The notes: a model not told the origin generated them from the letters alone. 64,000 nucleotides of DNA from Armatimonadota bacterium (GCA_016789105.1 JAEURN010000001.1:62001-126000), one strand, 5' to 3'. Positions 34,567 through 43,451 are shown, counted from the stretch's first letter. Numbers and translations: made by a program.

Positions 34567-35420
34567 GTAACGGATTCAAAGCCCCCGCCCCAGAAGGGTG
34601 GGTCGACCTCCTGTGGGCCGCTATGGCCGAAGACTTGGGACCCGGTGACCCCACAACCGCCCTTTTCGAAGAGTCCGACCCCGTCAAATGGTACATCGAA
34701 TCACAGGCGGAGGGCGTTTTGTGCGGTGTCGGCATCGCCGCCTACCTGTTGCAACCCGAAGCCGACGAACCGGATTCCTGTTACACCGAAATTCACTGCC
34801 AAGATGGCGACCATGTCAAACCTGGCACCATGATCCTGAGCGGTCGCCTCAACCCAGCCCGGCTATTGACCAAAGAGCGCACGGCCCTCAACTTCCTCAT
34901 GCACCTCAGCGGCATTGCCACCCTGACCCACCAGTTCACACAAAAAGTAGAAGATTTGGGCGTAAGGATTGTCGATACGCGCAAAACGGTTCCGGGCATG
35001 CGGTACTTGCAAAAATACGCCGTCCGGTGTGGCGGCGGCACCAACCACCGCATGGGCCTCTACGACGGCATTATGCTCAAAGACAACCACATCCGGGCCG
35101 CAGGTTCAATCCAGGGAGCGGTCGAACAAGTCAAAATGGTCGCCGGGCACATGACCCTCATCGAAGTGGAATGCGAATCAGAAATCATGGTGGACCAGGC
35201 AGTCGCGGCCGGGGCAGACATCGTGATGCTCGACAATATGGATCCGTTTCAAATGGCCGACATTGTGCGCAAGTACAAAGGAAAGGTCATTTTGGAAGCA
35301 AGCGGCGGGGTGACATTGGACACCGTGCGCGGCGTGGCCCAGACCGGAGTGGATGCCGTCTCTGTCGGCGCCCTGACACATTCGGCCAAAGCCCTGGCCA
35401 TCCACCTGGAAGTCGAATAG
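34563..35420 (+). CDS. nadC: Nicotinate-nucleotide pyrophosphorylase (carboxylating)
   Basis: NadC (quinolinate phosphoribosyltransferase) joins quinolinate to PRPP in de novo NAD synthesis. EDLGPGDPTTALF near the start, ALNFLMHLSGIATLT, DTRKTVPGMRYLQKYAVRCGGG and the acid cluster IEVECES with VMLDNM and ILEASGGVTLDTV are diagnostic and include the catalytic Lys/Arg and Glu/Asp. 285 residues is normal. nadA and nadB are not nearby. It is followed 6 bases later by birA. Confidence 0.96.
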   Translation: MSNGFKAPAPEGWVDLLWAAMAEDLGPGDPTTALFEESDPVKWYIESQAEGVLCGVGIAAYLLQPEADEPDSCYTEIHCQDGDHVKPGTMILSGRLNPARLLTKERTALNFLMHLSGIATLTHQFTQKVEDLGVRIVDTRKTVPGMRYLQKYAVRCGGGTNHRMGLYDGIMLKDNHIRAAGSIQGAVEQVKMVAGHMTLIEVECESEIMVDQAVAAGADIVMLDNMDPFQMADIVRKYKGKVILEASGGVTLDTVRGVAQTGVDAVSVGALTHSAKALAIHLEVE

Positions 35421-35426
35421 TCGAAT

Positions 35427-36125
35427 ATGCAAGTCCCGGACGGGAAGTTACATATTTTCGCGAGTGTGGCCAGCACTCAAGATGAAGCCCGCACATTGGT
35501 GGCGGGCGGCGAGGAGTTTTTGGCCGTCTTGGCCCACGACCAACTGTTGGGGCGGGGGAGGTTCCGGCGGGAGTGGCACAGCCAGCCGGGAGAATCACTC
35601 ACCATGAGCATCGCCTTTCATCCCTATCGGGGTCATCCCGAGCCTTGGCTGGTGGGCATGGCAGTTGCTGTCGGACTTGCCGGCGCCGTGCGGTGCCAAA
35701 TTCAGTGGCCCAATGACCTGGTGATCCAGGGGAAAAAAGTCGGCGGCATCCTCACCGAACTGATGCCAGACCCGGTCGGGGTCAACATCCCCGTTGTCGG
35801 CATTGGCATCAATTTATCCCAGCAAGAGTTCCCGGACGCAATCCGGCACCGGGCGACGAGCCTGATCCTCAGCCAGGGCCGAGCGCCTGAAGCCGAATCC
35901 TTTGCCAAAACCCTTTTGGCCGCTCTCGCCCATGCCCCGGAACCCGCAAGTTGGGAAGAAATTGCCCCGGCATGGCGGTTATTCGACGCGACTCCTGGCA
36001 AACCGTACCGCCTCCTCGACGGCCGAGAGGCCACCGCGATCGGCATCGGGCCCGACGGCCGGCTAATCTGCTCCGCCGATGGCGAAACCCATGCCGTGAT
36101 GGCGGCAGAAGCCCTGTTCGGCTGA
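35427..36125 (+). CDS. birA: Biotin--[acetyl-CoA carboxylase] ligase, monofunctional
   Basis: Attaches biotin to the biotin carboxyl carrier protein, needed by carboxylases such as the one at 16.9 kb. SVASTQDEARTL, the biotinyl-AMP loop LGRGRFRREWHS, IQWPNDLVIQGKKVGGILTEL and GIGINLS are intact. At 232 residues it lacks the N-terminal winged-helix repressor domain, so it should not act as a biotin repressor. Confidence 0.95.
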   Translation: MQVPDGKLHIFASVASTQDEARTLVAGGEEFLAVLAHDQLLGRGRFRREWHSQPGESLTMSIAFHPYRGHPEPWLVGMAVAVGLAGAVRCQIQWPNDLVIQGKKVGGILTELMPDPVGVNIPVVGIGINLSQQEFPDAIRHRATSLILSQGRAPEAESFAKTLLAALAHAPEPASWEEIAPAWRLFDATPGKPYRLLDGREATAIGIGPDGRLICSADGETHAVMAAEALFG

Positions 36126-36183
36126 CATAGGGGGGGCGACAATGAACTTTTGGCCTGCACACGGCATAATAAAGGAAAGAGGC

Positions 36184-36552
36184 GTGACCCGAACCCACTT
36201 TTTGCTCCGCCTGGTTTTGGCCACCTGCTTGGCCCTGGGTCTTATCCCAGCCCAAGCTGTAGCGAACCTGTGCGCCTCGGCAAAGCCCGCTTGCCATGCC
36301 GCGGCAAGCTGCTGCGGGGCAAGCAAAAAGTGTGGGTGCAAAGTCGATTCGCACCCAAAGCAAGCGGCTCATGCCGACCTTGCCCCCGCCCCGCCCCCGC
36401 TGCAGGTGATTTCCATCCCCGAGCCGGCGGCCACCGTATTGAAGTCAGCCGGGATCCCACCCCCCATCCGGTTCCCTGAGCCCAAAGCCCATGCTCCACC
36501 GGGCCCATCCCGTTCCCCCGGCGCCCCCCGCGCCCCTCCGATTGACCTGTGA
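36184..36552 (+). CDS. Small secreted Cys-rich and Pro-rich protein
   Basis: 122 residues from GTG 36184 (an ATG at 36142 would place extra residues before the signal peptide). Signal peptide: RTHFLLRLVLATCLALGLIPAQA. The mature part begins with eight cysteines in ~30 residues, in C/CH...CC...C.C spacing (CHAAASCCGASKKCGCK), then a Pro/Ala-rich tail without structure. Cys spacing suggests metal binding or disulfides. It precedes the YHS-repeat protein by 30 bases, so a shared metal or sulfur role is inferred. I do not recognise a named family. Confidence 0.6.
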   Translation: MTRTHFLLRLVLATCLALGLIPAQAVANLCASAKPACHAAASCCGASKKCGCKVDSHPKQAAHADLAPAPPPLQVISIPEPAATVLKSAGIPPPIRFPEPKAHAPPGPSRSPGAPRAPPIDL

Positions 36553-36582
36553 TCCCGTCACCGTTTGGGCTGATATGGCCCC

Positions 36583-37851
36583 ATGACGACCCAACAGGAC
36601 AATCAGATGAATTCAAAAACGCTTATTACCGCTTCACTGGCCTTGGCTGCACTTGGTGCCCTTGCCCAGTCCGACCAAAAACAAGAACTGGCCAGCCTCT
36701 CATGCCCAGTGCTGGGGAACCCAGTCTCGCCACAGAAAGACCTCTCGATCGAATACCGGGGACTTTCAATTTCGTTTTGCTGCCCGGGATGCGACGCCAA
36801 ATTCCTGGCCAACCCCGAGAAGTACTTGGAAGAAGCCTCCCATGACGGCAAGACCGTGGCAATCAGCCTGTTCGACCCGGTCAACCACAAACGGCTGGCC
36901 CTTGCCGATGCAGCGGCTACCCTGGACTTCCAGGGGATCCGGTACCCGTTTGCCACCGCGGCCGATGCCACGGAGTTCCGCTCTCTTCCCGGATCGTATG
37001 CCTACGCTCCCAGCCGGGAATCCGTGACCTGTCCGGTGATGAAGAAAACCGTCGAAAGCCACTCATCGGCGGCGGGATTTGCAGATTTCCGGGGGGTTCG
37101 CTACTATTTCTGCTGTCCCGGTTGCGACGAAGATTTTGCCAAGGATCCGGAAAAATTTGCGGCATCGGTTGCGGACAAGGTGCGGCCCGTGGCCGCCACG
37201 GCAGAAAAGGCCCATCCGCAATTGACTTTGGCGCCGACATGTGCCGGGTGTGCCGGTGAGGCGAGGCTTTTGAGCAATGGGGGGTTTGCCGGAAAATTCA
37301 CGGCGGCCTATCGGTTTGTGGCCATTGACGATGTCGCGGCCCGGCACCGGTTCACACTGGACTACGCTGTCACCCCCCGCCTCACCGTTGGAATCGAGCG
37401 CAGCGGTGGCGATGCGAGCCTTGCCCCAGTTCCCCGATTCCAAGACAACCCCGGCGACTTCCTCCGGTTTTCTGATGGCGACGCCCTGGTTATGCCGCGG
37501 TTCAGCTGGTTCGTCTCACCCGAAAAGGAGAACTGCCCGAGCTTCCTCGTCGGCATGGCCTCGGATCGGCTCAGCACGCCTCGCGGACAAGCCTTTTTTG
37601 CCACCGCCTCCAAGCACATCGCTGGAACCTCGGTCACGCCGTTCCTCAGCATAAAGACCAACACCTTCGATGGGCGGACGGTCATGCCCTTTGGAGTGAA
37701 TTACGCGTTGCCCGACAATTTCGTCCTGCAGGCGGTCAACGACGGCGACTACACGCACTTCTTGTTCACAAAAATGCTGGATCGGGCGTCGGTCAGCCTG
37801 TTGCTCGCCCGGAGCCGGTATTTCGGTTTCAGCGTCGCGGTGGGGTTTTAA
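36583..37851 (+). CDS. Exported protein with tandem YHS-like metal-binding repeats and a barrel-like C-terminal half
   Basis: 422 residues. After a signal peptide (MNSKTLITASLALAALGALA) comes YHS-like repeat 1 (SCPVLGNPVSP...FCCPGCDAKFLANPEKYL, ~34-80), a Cys-less repeat with the same spacing (ISLFDPVNHKRL...FQGIRYPF, ~90-140), and repeat 2 (CPVMKKTV...FCCPGCDEDFAKDPEKF, ~148-195). YHS modules bind heavy metals in P-type ATPases and related proteins. Residues ~215-422 contain TCAGCAGE and then alternating hydrophobic strands ending FSVAVGF, with a terminal Phe as in outer-membrane barrels. Start 36583 lies 6 bases after TGATAT; ATG 36607 with AGGA upstream is the alternative. Confidence 0.65.
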   Translation: MTTQQDNQMNSKTLITASLALAALGALAQSDQKQELASLSCPVLGNPVSPQKDLSIEYRGLSISFCCPGCDAKFLANPEKYLEEASHDGKTVAISLFDPVNHKRLALADAAATLDFQGIRYPFATAADATEFRSLPGSYAYAPSRESVTCPVMKKTVESHSSAAGFADFRGVRYYFCCPGCDEDFAKDPEKFAASVADKVRPVAATAEKAHPQLTLAPTCAGCAGEARLLSNGGFAGKFTAAYRFVAIDDVAARHRFTLDYAVTPRLTVGIERSGGDASLAPVPRFQDNPGDFLRFSDGDALVMPRFSWFVSPEKENCPSFLVGMASDRLSTPRGQAFFATASKHIAGTSVTPFLSIKTNTFDGRTVMPFGVNYALPDNFVLQAVNDGDYTHFLFTKMLDRASVSLLLARSRYFGFSVAVGF

Positions 37852-37855
37852 AGCC

Positions 37856-38311
37856 ATGGTTGCCGCAGCTCTGGTGCTCCTGGCCCAAGGCCAACTGGCC
37901 ACCCCTGCCCCGATGCCCGAACTCAACTTGAAAGACTTGCAAGGCAAGACATGGCGCAAAGAAGGGCTGGAACGAGACCGCGTCTATCTGGTCGAGTTCT
38001 GGGCAACCTGGTGCACAACGTGCCGGGCCATCCATCCGGAAGTCCAAAAGTTCGTCAAGTCTCAAGCCGAAGCCAAGTTCACCTACCTGGCAGTGAGCGT
38101 GGATGATGACCTTGGTGCCCTGCGCAAATGGGCAAAGGCCGAACAACCAGCCTATCCGGTTTTGATGGATCCCGATTTCGCCGCAATGGAGCGGTGGAAG
38201 GTGAAAGAGGTTCCCAGCCTGTTCTTTGTGCTCAACGGCAAGGTGTTGTGGCGGCACACGGGCTCTCTCAAATCGGCCGATTTGAATTCGGCCTTGGCAA
38301 AGATCAAATGA
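37856..38311 (+). CDS. TlpA/ResA-like exported thiol-disulfide redoxin
   Basis: 151 residues with a short signal-like N-terminus (MVAAALVLLAQGQLA). The thioredoxin fold has VEFWATWCTTCRAIHPE with active-site CTTC, and cis-Pro in VKEVPSLFFVLNGKV. This domain form usually reduces cytochrome c or metalloprotein thiols outside the cytoplasm. It starts 4 bases after the YHS-barrel gene, so it could keep the Cys-rich proteins reduced. The substrate is inferred from position only. Confidence 0.82.
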   Translation: MVAAALVLLAQGQLATPAPMPELNLKDLQGKTWRKEGLERDRVYLVEFWATWCTTCRAIHPEVQKFVKSQAEAKFTYLAVSVDDDLGALRKWAKAEQPAYPVLMDPDFAAMERWKVKEVPSLFFVLNGKVLWRHTGSLKSADLNSALAKIK

Positions 38312-38314
38312 AAA

Positions 38315-38334
38315 CGGCCCCCAATAGGGGGCCG
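38315..38334. terminator. Intrinsic-type terminator between redoxin gene and tRNA-Gly
   Basis: CGGCCCCC (38315-38322), AATA, GGGGGCCG (38327-38334). On the minus strand the stem is followed by TTTTC, so it terminates the tRNA-Gly transcript; it also ends 3 bases after the redoxin stop on the plus strand. Confidence 0.75.
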
Positions 38335-38344
38335 GAAACTGTTT

Positions 38345-38419
38345 TGGAGCGGGAAAGGAGATTCGAACTCCCGACCCTCTCGTTGGCAACGAGATGCTCT
38401 ACCACTGAGCTATTCCCGC
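38345..38419 (-). tRNA. tRNA-Gly (anticodon GCC)
   Basis: On the minus strand the 75-base sequence begins GCGGGAATAGCTCAGTGG and ends TTCCCGCTCCA, with the 3' CCA encoded. Acceptor stem GCGGGAA pairs with TTCCCGC. The anticodon loop reads TTGCCAA (GCC, reading GGC/GGT), and the T-arm has GGTTCGAATCC-type sequence. A promoter and a terminator flank it, so it is a single-gene unit. Confidence 0.97.
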
Positions 38420-38432
38420 TCGGGAGAGCGAT

Positions 38433-38461
38433 AATATACCCCAAGCCCGCAGGCCGTGCAA
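38433..38461 (-). promoter_or_regulatory. Promoter of tRNA-Gly
   Basis: On the minus strand TTGCAC (38461-38456), 17 bases, TATATT (38438-38433). The tRNA 5' end is 13 bases downstream. Confidence 0.65.
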
Positions 38462-38501
38462 CGGGCCCGGCACCTCCGGGTCAAAAGGGCATAATGTCCC
38501 C

Positions 38502-39263
38502 GTGGCCAATTACCGATCGCTGACCGAAGCCACTGCCCCCCTCCTCCATCAAGCGGCCGCGATTGCCAGCAACCTCCGGACTGGCCTCCAAATCGATCAA
38601 AAGCGCGATTCTTCCCTGGTCACCAACGTTGACCGGGCCATTGAGCAGTTCCTCAAACCGGCACTTTTGGATTTGACTCCGGGTGCCGGCTTTTATGGCG
38701 AAGAGTTCGGCCACACCCCGCCGAGCGATGCCGGATACTGGGTGGTCGACCCGGTAGACGGGACCTCGAATTTTGCCTACGGGCAACCCCTTTGGGGAAT
38801 CACCGCGGCCTATTTGCAGGGCGGCCGCATCCGCTCCGGTGGGATTCTGCTGCCAGACCTCGGCGAAACCTACCTGGCAACAGAGGGCGAAGGCGCGACG
38901 CGGAACGGGGTCAAACTCCCGATGATCCCACCCGGCCCCATCCAAGAAACCGAGCTTTTGGGGAACACCGACAGCCGGATTAGGTTTTTGGGGCAAACGC
39001 CCGGCAAACTCCGGCATATCGGGGCTTTTGTGGTGGAAAGCACCTTTGTCGCCACCCAGCGTTACCGGGCCCTGATCACGGGTCAGATCTCGCTCTACGA
39101 TTGTGCGGCCGGCATCCTGATTAACCGGGAATTGGGTGCAGAAGTCCGGTACCTGGACGGCGGCCATTTCGATGAATCCCGCCACTTGGGAACGGATCTT
39201 TCGCCCGGTTTCTATATCGGCCCAAGGGATTCCAACTTCCCGTTTGGCCTTTCAAGCGAGTAA
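38502..39263 (+). CDS. Inositol monophosphatase-family phosphatase
   Basis: 253 residues of the Mg-dependent IMPase fold (inositol-1-phosphatase, histidinol phosphatase HisN or CysQ-like). The metal site is [12 protein letters not shown] near residue 85, preceded by FYGEEFG (Glu ligands), and the third Asp is in [15 protein letters not shown], with Tyr in the place of the usual Trp. The N-terminus [14 protein letters not shown] matches the family. GTG 38502 is 6 bases after CATAAT. The precise substrate is not readable. Its final 12 bases overlap the end of rpoD on the other strand. Confidence 0.85.
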   Translation: MANYRSLTEATAPLLHQAAAIASNLRTGLQIDQKRDSSLVTNVDRAIEQFLKPALLDLTPGAGFYGEEFGHTPPSDAGYWVVDPVDGTSNFAYGQPLWGITAAYLQGGRIRSGGILLPDLGETYLATEGEGATRNGVKLPMIPPGPIQETELLGNTDSRIRFLGQTPGKLRHIGAFVVESTFVATQRYRALITGQISLYDCAAGILINRELGAEVRYLDGGHFDESRHLGTDLSPGFYIGPRDSNFPFGLSSE

Positions 39264-40160
39264 GGCGCGGCATTCGCTGCGCTTGAGTTTTTTAAGTCCC
39301 CGCTGCTCGATCTGCCGAACCCGCTCCCTGGTGATTTGAAGTTGGGAGGCAACCTCTTCCAAGGTGAGTTGCAATCCGTCCCTGAGGCCAAACCTCAGGC
39401 TGAGGACTTCGCGTTCCCGATCATCCAGGATGGAAAGGGCCTCGGCGATGGATTGTTTCAAATGGGTTTGGTCAATATCGGAATTGCCATGGCGGGAATC
39501 GGGGATCACATCCTGCAAAGTGGCGTCGTCGCTGCCCGAAATAGGCGATTCAAGCGAGAGGGCGTCGGGCACCAGGTGCAAAAATTCGTTGACTTTTTCG
39601 ACCTCGATCTCTGCCCTCTGGGCGATCTCCTCGGCCGTCGGCTCCCGTCCAAGCTCAAACTGCAGCCGGGCGGCAACCCGGCGCAGCCTCATGGTTCCTT
39701 CGACGACATGAACCGGCACGCGAATCAGCCGGGATTGGTCGCTGATGGCCCGGCTGATCGCTTGACGGATCCACCAGGTGGCATAGGTGCTGAAGCGGAA
39801 ACCTTTGGCGCCATCGAACTTTTCCACGGCCTTGATGAGCCCAATGTTCCCTTCTTGGATCAAGTCATCCAGGCACAGCCCCCGGCCCGTGAATTTTTTG
39901 GCGATGTTGACAACTAGCCGGTAATTGGATTCGACCAGCCGCTTCCGGCTTTCCAAGCAACCGCTGGTCATTTTGCGGGCAAGGACAGTCTCCTGCTCTG
40001 AAGTAAGCAACGGCGTACGCCCCACGGTAGCCAACCACAGCTTGAGGCTGTCATCGACTTTGACCCGGGACACCGGTTCATGCGTTGCCGCTCCTGGCTC
40101 TAATTCAAATCCATCTGACCGCTCCGGTGATCCGGTCAACCCAGGTTGAACGAATGCCAT
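39252..40160 (-). CDS. rpoD: Sigma-70 family RNA polymerase sigma factor (RpoD/SigA-like, short)
   Basis: 302 residues from ATG 40160. It has region 1.2 ([21 protein letters not shown]), region 2 ([37 protein letters not shown], then [15 protein letters not shown] for -10 melting), region 3, and region 4 with the [22 protein letters not shown]. Region 1.1 is absent. An in-frame TTG at 40232 is not the start: it is the -35 box. Position behind dnaG is the classic place for the housekeeping sigma, though the short N-terminus also fits a group 2 sigma. Confidence 0.88.
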   Translation of the reverse strand: MAFVQPGLTGSPERSDGFELEPGAATHEPVSRVKVDDSLKLWLATVGRTPLLTSEQETVLARKMTSGCLESRKRLVESNYRLVVNIAKKFTGRGLCLDDLIQEGNIGLIKAVEKFDGAKGFRFSTYATWWIRQAISRAISDQSRLIRVPVHVVEGTMRLRRVAARLQFELGREPTAEEIAQRAEIEVEKVNEFLHLVPDALSLESPISGSDDATLQDVIPDSRHGNSDIDQTHLKQSIAEALSILDDREREVLSLRFGLRDGLQLTLEEVASQLQITRERVRQIEQRGLKKLKRSECRALLA

Positions 40161-40203
40161 GGAATCCAGTCCGCCGCCGGAACAAACACCGCCGGCTTCT
40201 TGC

Positions 40204-40232
40204 GTTATACTCCACAATCTTTGTATATTCAA
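40204..40232 (-). promoter_or_regulatory. rpoD promoter overlapping the dnaG stop
   Basis: On the minus strand TTGAAT (40232-40227), 17 bases, TATAAC (40209-40204), then the ATG at 40160, 43 bases on. The -35 begins inside the final dnaG codons and includes its TGA stop. Confidence 0.7.
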
Positions 40233-42025
40233 GAAGAATTTTGCGGGGATTTGCCGCCCTTTAACCTTCTTAACCTATCGTTTATGTTCCTCAATGCCTC
40301 GTCATCTGCAGCCCCGGCGGTGAGGGCCGCTTCGGCTTCCAATTGGGCAGTCCGAGCTTCCAAATCGCGGCTCAGGCGGTCGACAGCTTCTTCCAGGATC
40401 GGGAGTTCGATTGGTTCGCCGGACTGCATGGCCAAGTCAAACAGCAATGTCCTGATGGCGGCATCCTGAATCTGATGGGGCCACCGGTCGTCGCGGGGGG
40501 CGGCCGCGCCGAGCCCTTCCAGGCTCCGGGCCACCCGCGTTCCCAATGCGGTTTTCATCAACGGGGCATGACAGGCAAATTTCCATGCTTCGGCAACGAG
40601 GGCGGGGGCAAACAGCGAAAGGAACACCACCTTTTCCGGGCCCGCGAGGTCGCCTGGCTTGAGTTGTTCTTCGACAGCAACCGGCTCAACATCCTCTTCG
40701 GCCTGGATTTTGGCCTGACGCGGGTTGTCTTTCCTCTTCCGGTCGTTCCTGGCCTTGGCCACCATGCGTTCCAGCGCCTTGGCGGCTGCCTGCCGGTCGC
40801 GGATTCCCGGGTACTTGGCTGCCACCGGGATCAGGTGTTTTTGGAGTTCCAGCGGAGTTTCGGCCGTCGCCAAGATTTCCACCACCTCTTTCCAATAGGC
40901 ATCCGATTCTGGATCGAGCTTGGCATTGAGCCGGCCCATGCGGAAATCCATGGGGCTGACCCCCTGCTCGACGGCCGCGACCACGGCCGCCGCACCCTTC
41001 TGCTTCAGCAGAGTGTCCGGGTCTTCACCGGCGGGGGCCAGAGCGACCTTGACACTAAGCCCACCTTCGGCCAGAAGCAAGGATGCCCGGTCGGCGGCCT
41101 TTTGGCCGGCCTCGTCGGCATCGTAAAGCACCACAACTTGGCTGCACCACCGCTTCAGCAATCGCACGTGGTCGTCGGCCAGGGCTGTCCCCAAGCTGGC
41201 CACCGCTTGTCCGACCCCGGCCCGGTGGCAGGCAATGACGTCCAGGTACCCCTCCACAAGCACGGCCTGGCCGGCTCTTGCGATGGCTTCTTTGGCGCGG
41301 TTCATCCCGTAAAGCACGCGCGATTTGCTGTAAAGCGGGGTATCGCTGCTGTTGATGTATTTGGGTTGGCCCTGGCCCGTCACACGTCCGCCGAAGGCCA
41401 CCAAACGTCCGCGTTCGTCGCGGATCGGGAACATGATCCGGCCCCGGAACCGGTCGTAGTATCCACCGGATTGGTCCCGGTCAACCAAGAACAGCTGCTG
41501 GCAAAGCGGGAGATTGTGCCCCTTCTTCTTCAGGGTCAACGCAAGCGCTTCGCCGGCCGGGGGGCCATAGCCAATTTCCCAGGCGTCTGCCGTTTCTTTG
41601 TCGATCCCCCGTAACCGGAGGTATTCCTGGGCATGGGTGTCGCTTCTGAGCTGGTCGCGGAAAAAGGCGAGGGCGTCGGCCATCGCTGCTTCCATTTGCT
41701 CTGGCTCGTCAGAATCCTGTTTGCCGGTGAATTGGGGGATTTCGACCCCCGCGGCCTTGCCCAAGATGCGCATGGCATCCATGAAATCGACCCGTTGGGT
41801 TTCCATGACCCACTTGAACGCGTCGCCGGTTGCCCCGCAACTCCAGCATTTGTAGATCCCAAGGGTCGGGTTGACGTTGAAGCTCGGGTTCCGGTCGTCA
41901 TGGAACGGGCAGAGGCCGGTGAAGCCTCTGCCCGTTTTTTTGAGCGACACCCGTTGCCCGACCAGATCGGCCAAATCGGTGCGGCGGCGGATTTCTTCCT
42001 TGATCCGGTCGAAATCAGCCGCCAC
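40229..42025 (-). CDS. dnaG: DNA primase
   Basis: Makes RNA primers at the replication fork. The zinc-binding domain has [11 protein letters not shown] and CWSCGATGD near residues 38-65. The RNA-polymerase/TOPRIM core has [31 protein letters not shown] and [17 protein letters not shown] with the metal acids. The helicase-binding C-terminus (~440-598) is divergent. 598 residues is normal. rpoD follows on the same strand, the dnaG-sigma half of the macromolecular synthesis operon; rpsU is absent here. Confidence 0.96.
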   Translation of the reverse strand: MAADFDRIKEEIRRRTDLADLVGQRVSLKKTGRGFTGLCPFHDDRNPSFNVNPTLGIYKCWSCGATGDAFKWVMETQRVDFMDAMRILGKAAGVEIPQFTGKQDSDEPEQMEAAMADALAFFRDQLRSDTHAQEYLRLRGIDKETADAWEIGYGPPAGEALALTLKKKGHNLPLCQQLFLVDRDQSGGYYDRFRGRIMFPIRDERGRLVAFGGRVTGQGQPKYINSSDTPLYSKSRVLYGMNRAKEAIARAGQAVLVEGYLDVIACHRAGVGQAVASLGTALADDHVRLLKRWCSQVVVLYDADEAGQKAADRASLLLAEGGLSVKVALAPAGEDPDTLLKQKGAAAVVAAVEQGVSPMDFRMGRLNAKLDPESDAYWKEVVEILATAETPLELQKHLIPVAAKYPGIRDRQAAAKALERMVAKARNDRKRKDNPRQAKIQAEEDVEPVAVEEQLKPGDLAGPEKVVFLSLFAPALVAEAWKFACHAPLMKTALGTRVARSLEGLGAAAPRDDRWPHQIQDAAIRTLLFDLAMQSGEPIELPILEEAVDRLSRDLEARTAQLEAEAALTAGAADDEALRNINDRLRRLKGGKSPQNSS

Positions 42026-42053
42026 TGCCCATCAATTCCAGACCAAGCTGAGC

Positions 42054-42899
42054 TTAGGTCTTGCCCGCGGCGACCACAACGCCGGTCACGACTTGGGGTT
42101 TGTCTTTTTGCAAGCGGTTCATGCGGAAGGCAACCCGGTCACGGACGAGGAACCGGACGACGAGGTTGTCGCCGTTGATTTCATAGCTGTCCGGCGCATT
42201 GTAGGCCTTGATCAGGCTGGAGAAGCTGGACCCAAAGGTGATGCCCCGCCTGGTGCGCACGGCGCTGTTCTTGAGCCCGATCGCTTCGATTTGGATGACG
42301 CGGTTGAACTTGTCGAGGACGAAAGCGTATCGGCTGCCGTTGCGTTTGTAGACCCAGCGGGTGTAGATGACTTTGCCGCCACCGCCGCCGCTGGCTGCGC
42401 CGCCGCCGCGCCCGCCGGTTCCGCCAGGACCCGTGTTCGGGGTCGAGGCTCCGCCGCCACGGCCGGAATCTCCGCCGCCGCCATCGTCAGGCGGGGCCAA
42501 AGTGGCTTGCCGCCATTCTTGGCCGTTGCCAAATGGGTCGCCGACCAATTCGAACGGGGTGTTGTATTTGCCGCCGGCGCCTTCGCCGCCCGTCGGGCCG
42601 CGCTGGCCGCCTTGCGGTGCCCCGCCCCGGCCGCCGACGCCGGTGCCCGGAGTTCCCGCGCCGCCGCCGTCGCCTGCCCCGCCACCGGCCGCAGAGCTGC
42701 TGCCGACGTTGAGGGCCAGAATGTCATCAGGTGACCCATACTTGCTGATCACCTTGCTGCCCGGGTCATAAAGGCTGATGCCGATTAAGCTGTTCTCTGC
42801 CGAGCCCCGGTGGGGTTGCGGCGAATTTTGGCCGATGACGACGGCAGCCGACCCCAAGGTCAGTGCCGCCATTGCCAATCCGATAAGTGCGTTCTTCAC
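42054..42899 (-). CDS. Secreted Gly-rich low-complexity protein
   Basis: 281 residues; GTG start with GGGAG 12 bases upstream. A signal peptide (ALIGLAMAALTLGSAAVVIG) is followed by a small domain with SLIGISLYDPGSKVISKYGSPDDILAL. Two Gly/Ala/Thr-rich tracts follow (about 75-110 and 140-180). A C-terminal domain of ~100 residues (KVIYTRWVYKRNGSRYAFVLDKFNRVI) looks beta-rich. The YGSPDDI and YNAPDSY segments may be two copies of one motif. Function unknown. It is divergent from trxA. Confidence 0.65.
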   Translation of the reverse strand: MKNALIGLAMAALTLGSAAVVIGQNSPQPHRGSAENSLIGISLYDPGSKVISKYGSPDDILALNVGSSSAAGGGAGDGGGAGTPGTGVGGRGGAPQGGQRGPTGGEGAGGKYNTPFELVGDPFGNGQEWRQATLAPPDDGGGGDSGRGGGASTPNTGPGGTGGRGGGAASGGGGGKVIYTRWVYKRNGSRYAFVLDKFNRVIQIEAIGLKNSAVRTRRGITFGSSFSSLIKAYNAPDSYEINGDNLVVRFLVRDRVAFRMNRLQKDKPQVVTGVVVAAGKT

Positions 42900-43084
42900 A
42901 GGTCTGGAACTCCCTCTTTCCGAGTACGCCCATTACGACGTGGCAGAGGGGCAGAATGGTTACACACTTGTCCCCAATCCGCCTGACCGGGACCCCCGAG
43001 AACTTTCTGCTCTTCCTGACTCTTATACAAGTGTAGACTGGACGGCGTGCGGGAAACGCCCCCGCCCAGCATCTAGGAAGAACT

Positions 43085-43408
43085 ATGGGAGCAAACCTGA
43101 CCCTCGAAGCTAGCCGGTTCGAAACCGAAGTCCTCAATTCCGATGTGCCCGTCCTCGTCGATTTCTGGGCCACCTGGTGTCGGCCGTGCATCGCCATCAC
43201 GCCGAGCGTGGAAGAAGTCGCCACCGAGATGGAAGGCCGGGCCAAGGTCTTCAAAGTCGATGTGGATGAAAATCAAGCCCTCGCCATGAAGTACGACATC
43301 ATGAGCATCCCTGCCCTCGTCGTGTTCAAAGGCGGCAAGGAAGTCGACCGCATGGTCGGTGCCGGCAGCAAAGCCGACATCAAAAACCTGATCGAACGGC
43401 ACGCCTAA
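43085..43408 (+). CDS. trxA: Thioredoxin
   Basis: 107 residues of the classical cytosolic thioredoxin, the partner of TrxB at 25.3 kb. DFWATWCRPCIAITPSVEE carries the redox pair as CRPC instead of the usual CGPC, and SIPALVVFKGGKEV has the cis-Pro. AGGAAG lies 5-10 bases before the ATG. The Gly-to-Arg change between the cysteines may shift its redox potential. Confidence 0.95.
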   Translation: MGANLTLEASRFETEVLNSDVPVLVDFWATWCRPCIAITPSVEEVATEMEGRAKVFKVDVDENQALAMKYDIMSIPALVVFKGGKEVDRMVGAGSKADIKNLIERHA

Positions 43409-43451
43409 GCCGCTCGCCGGCTCCGGCCCACCGCAAAGAGGGGGCAACGCA

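Noticed and set aside
36142-36183. Upstream ATG for the Cys-rich secreted protein
   Set aside because: It would place 14 residues before the signal peptide. GTG 36184 has GGAAAGAGG upstream and begins directly with the basic n-region.
40161-40232. TTG start extending RpoD by 24 residues
   Set aside because: The TTG is the first part of a good -35 box and the extra residues are unlike sigma N-termini. ATG 40160 follows the promoter at a normal distance.
40343-41614. A 423-codon open frame on the plus strand
   Set aside because: It is antisense to dnaG, whose zinc and TOPRIM motifs are intact.
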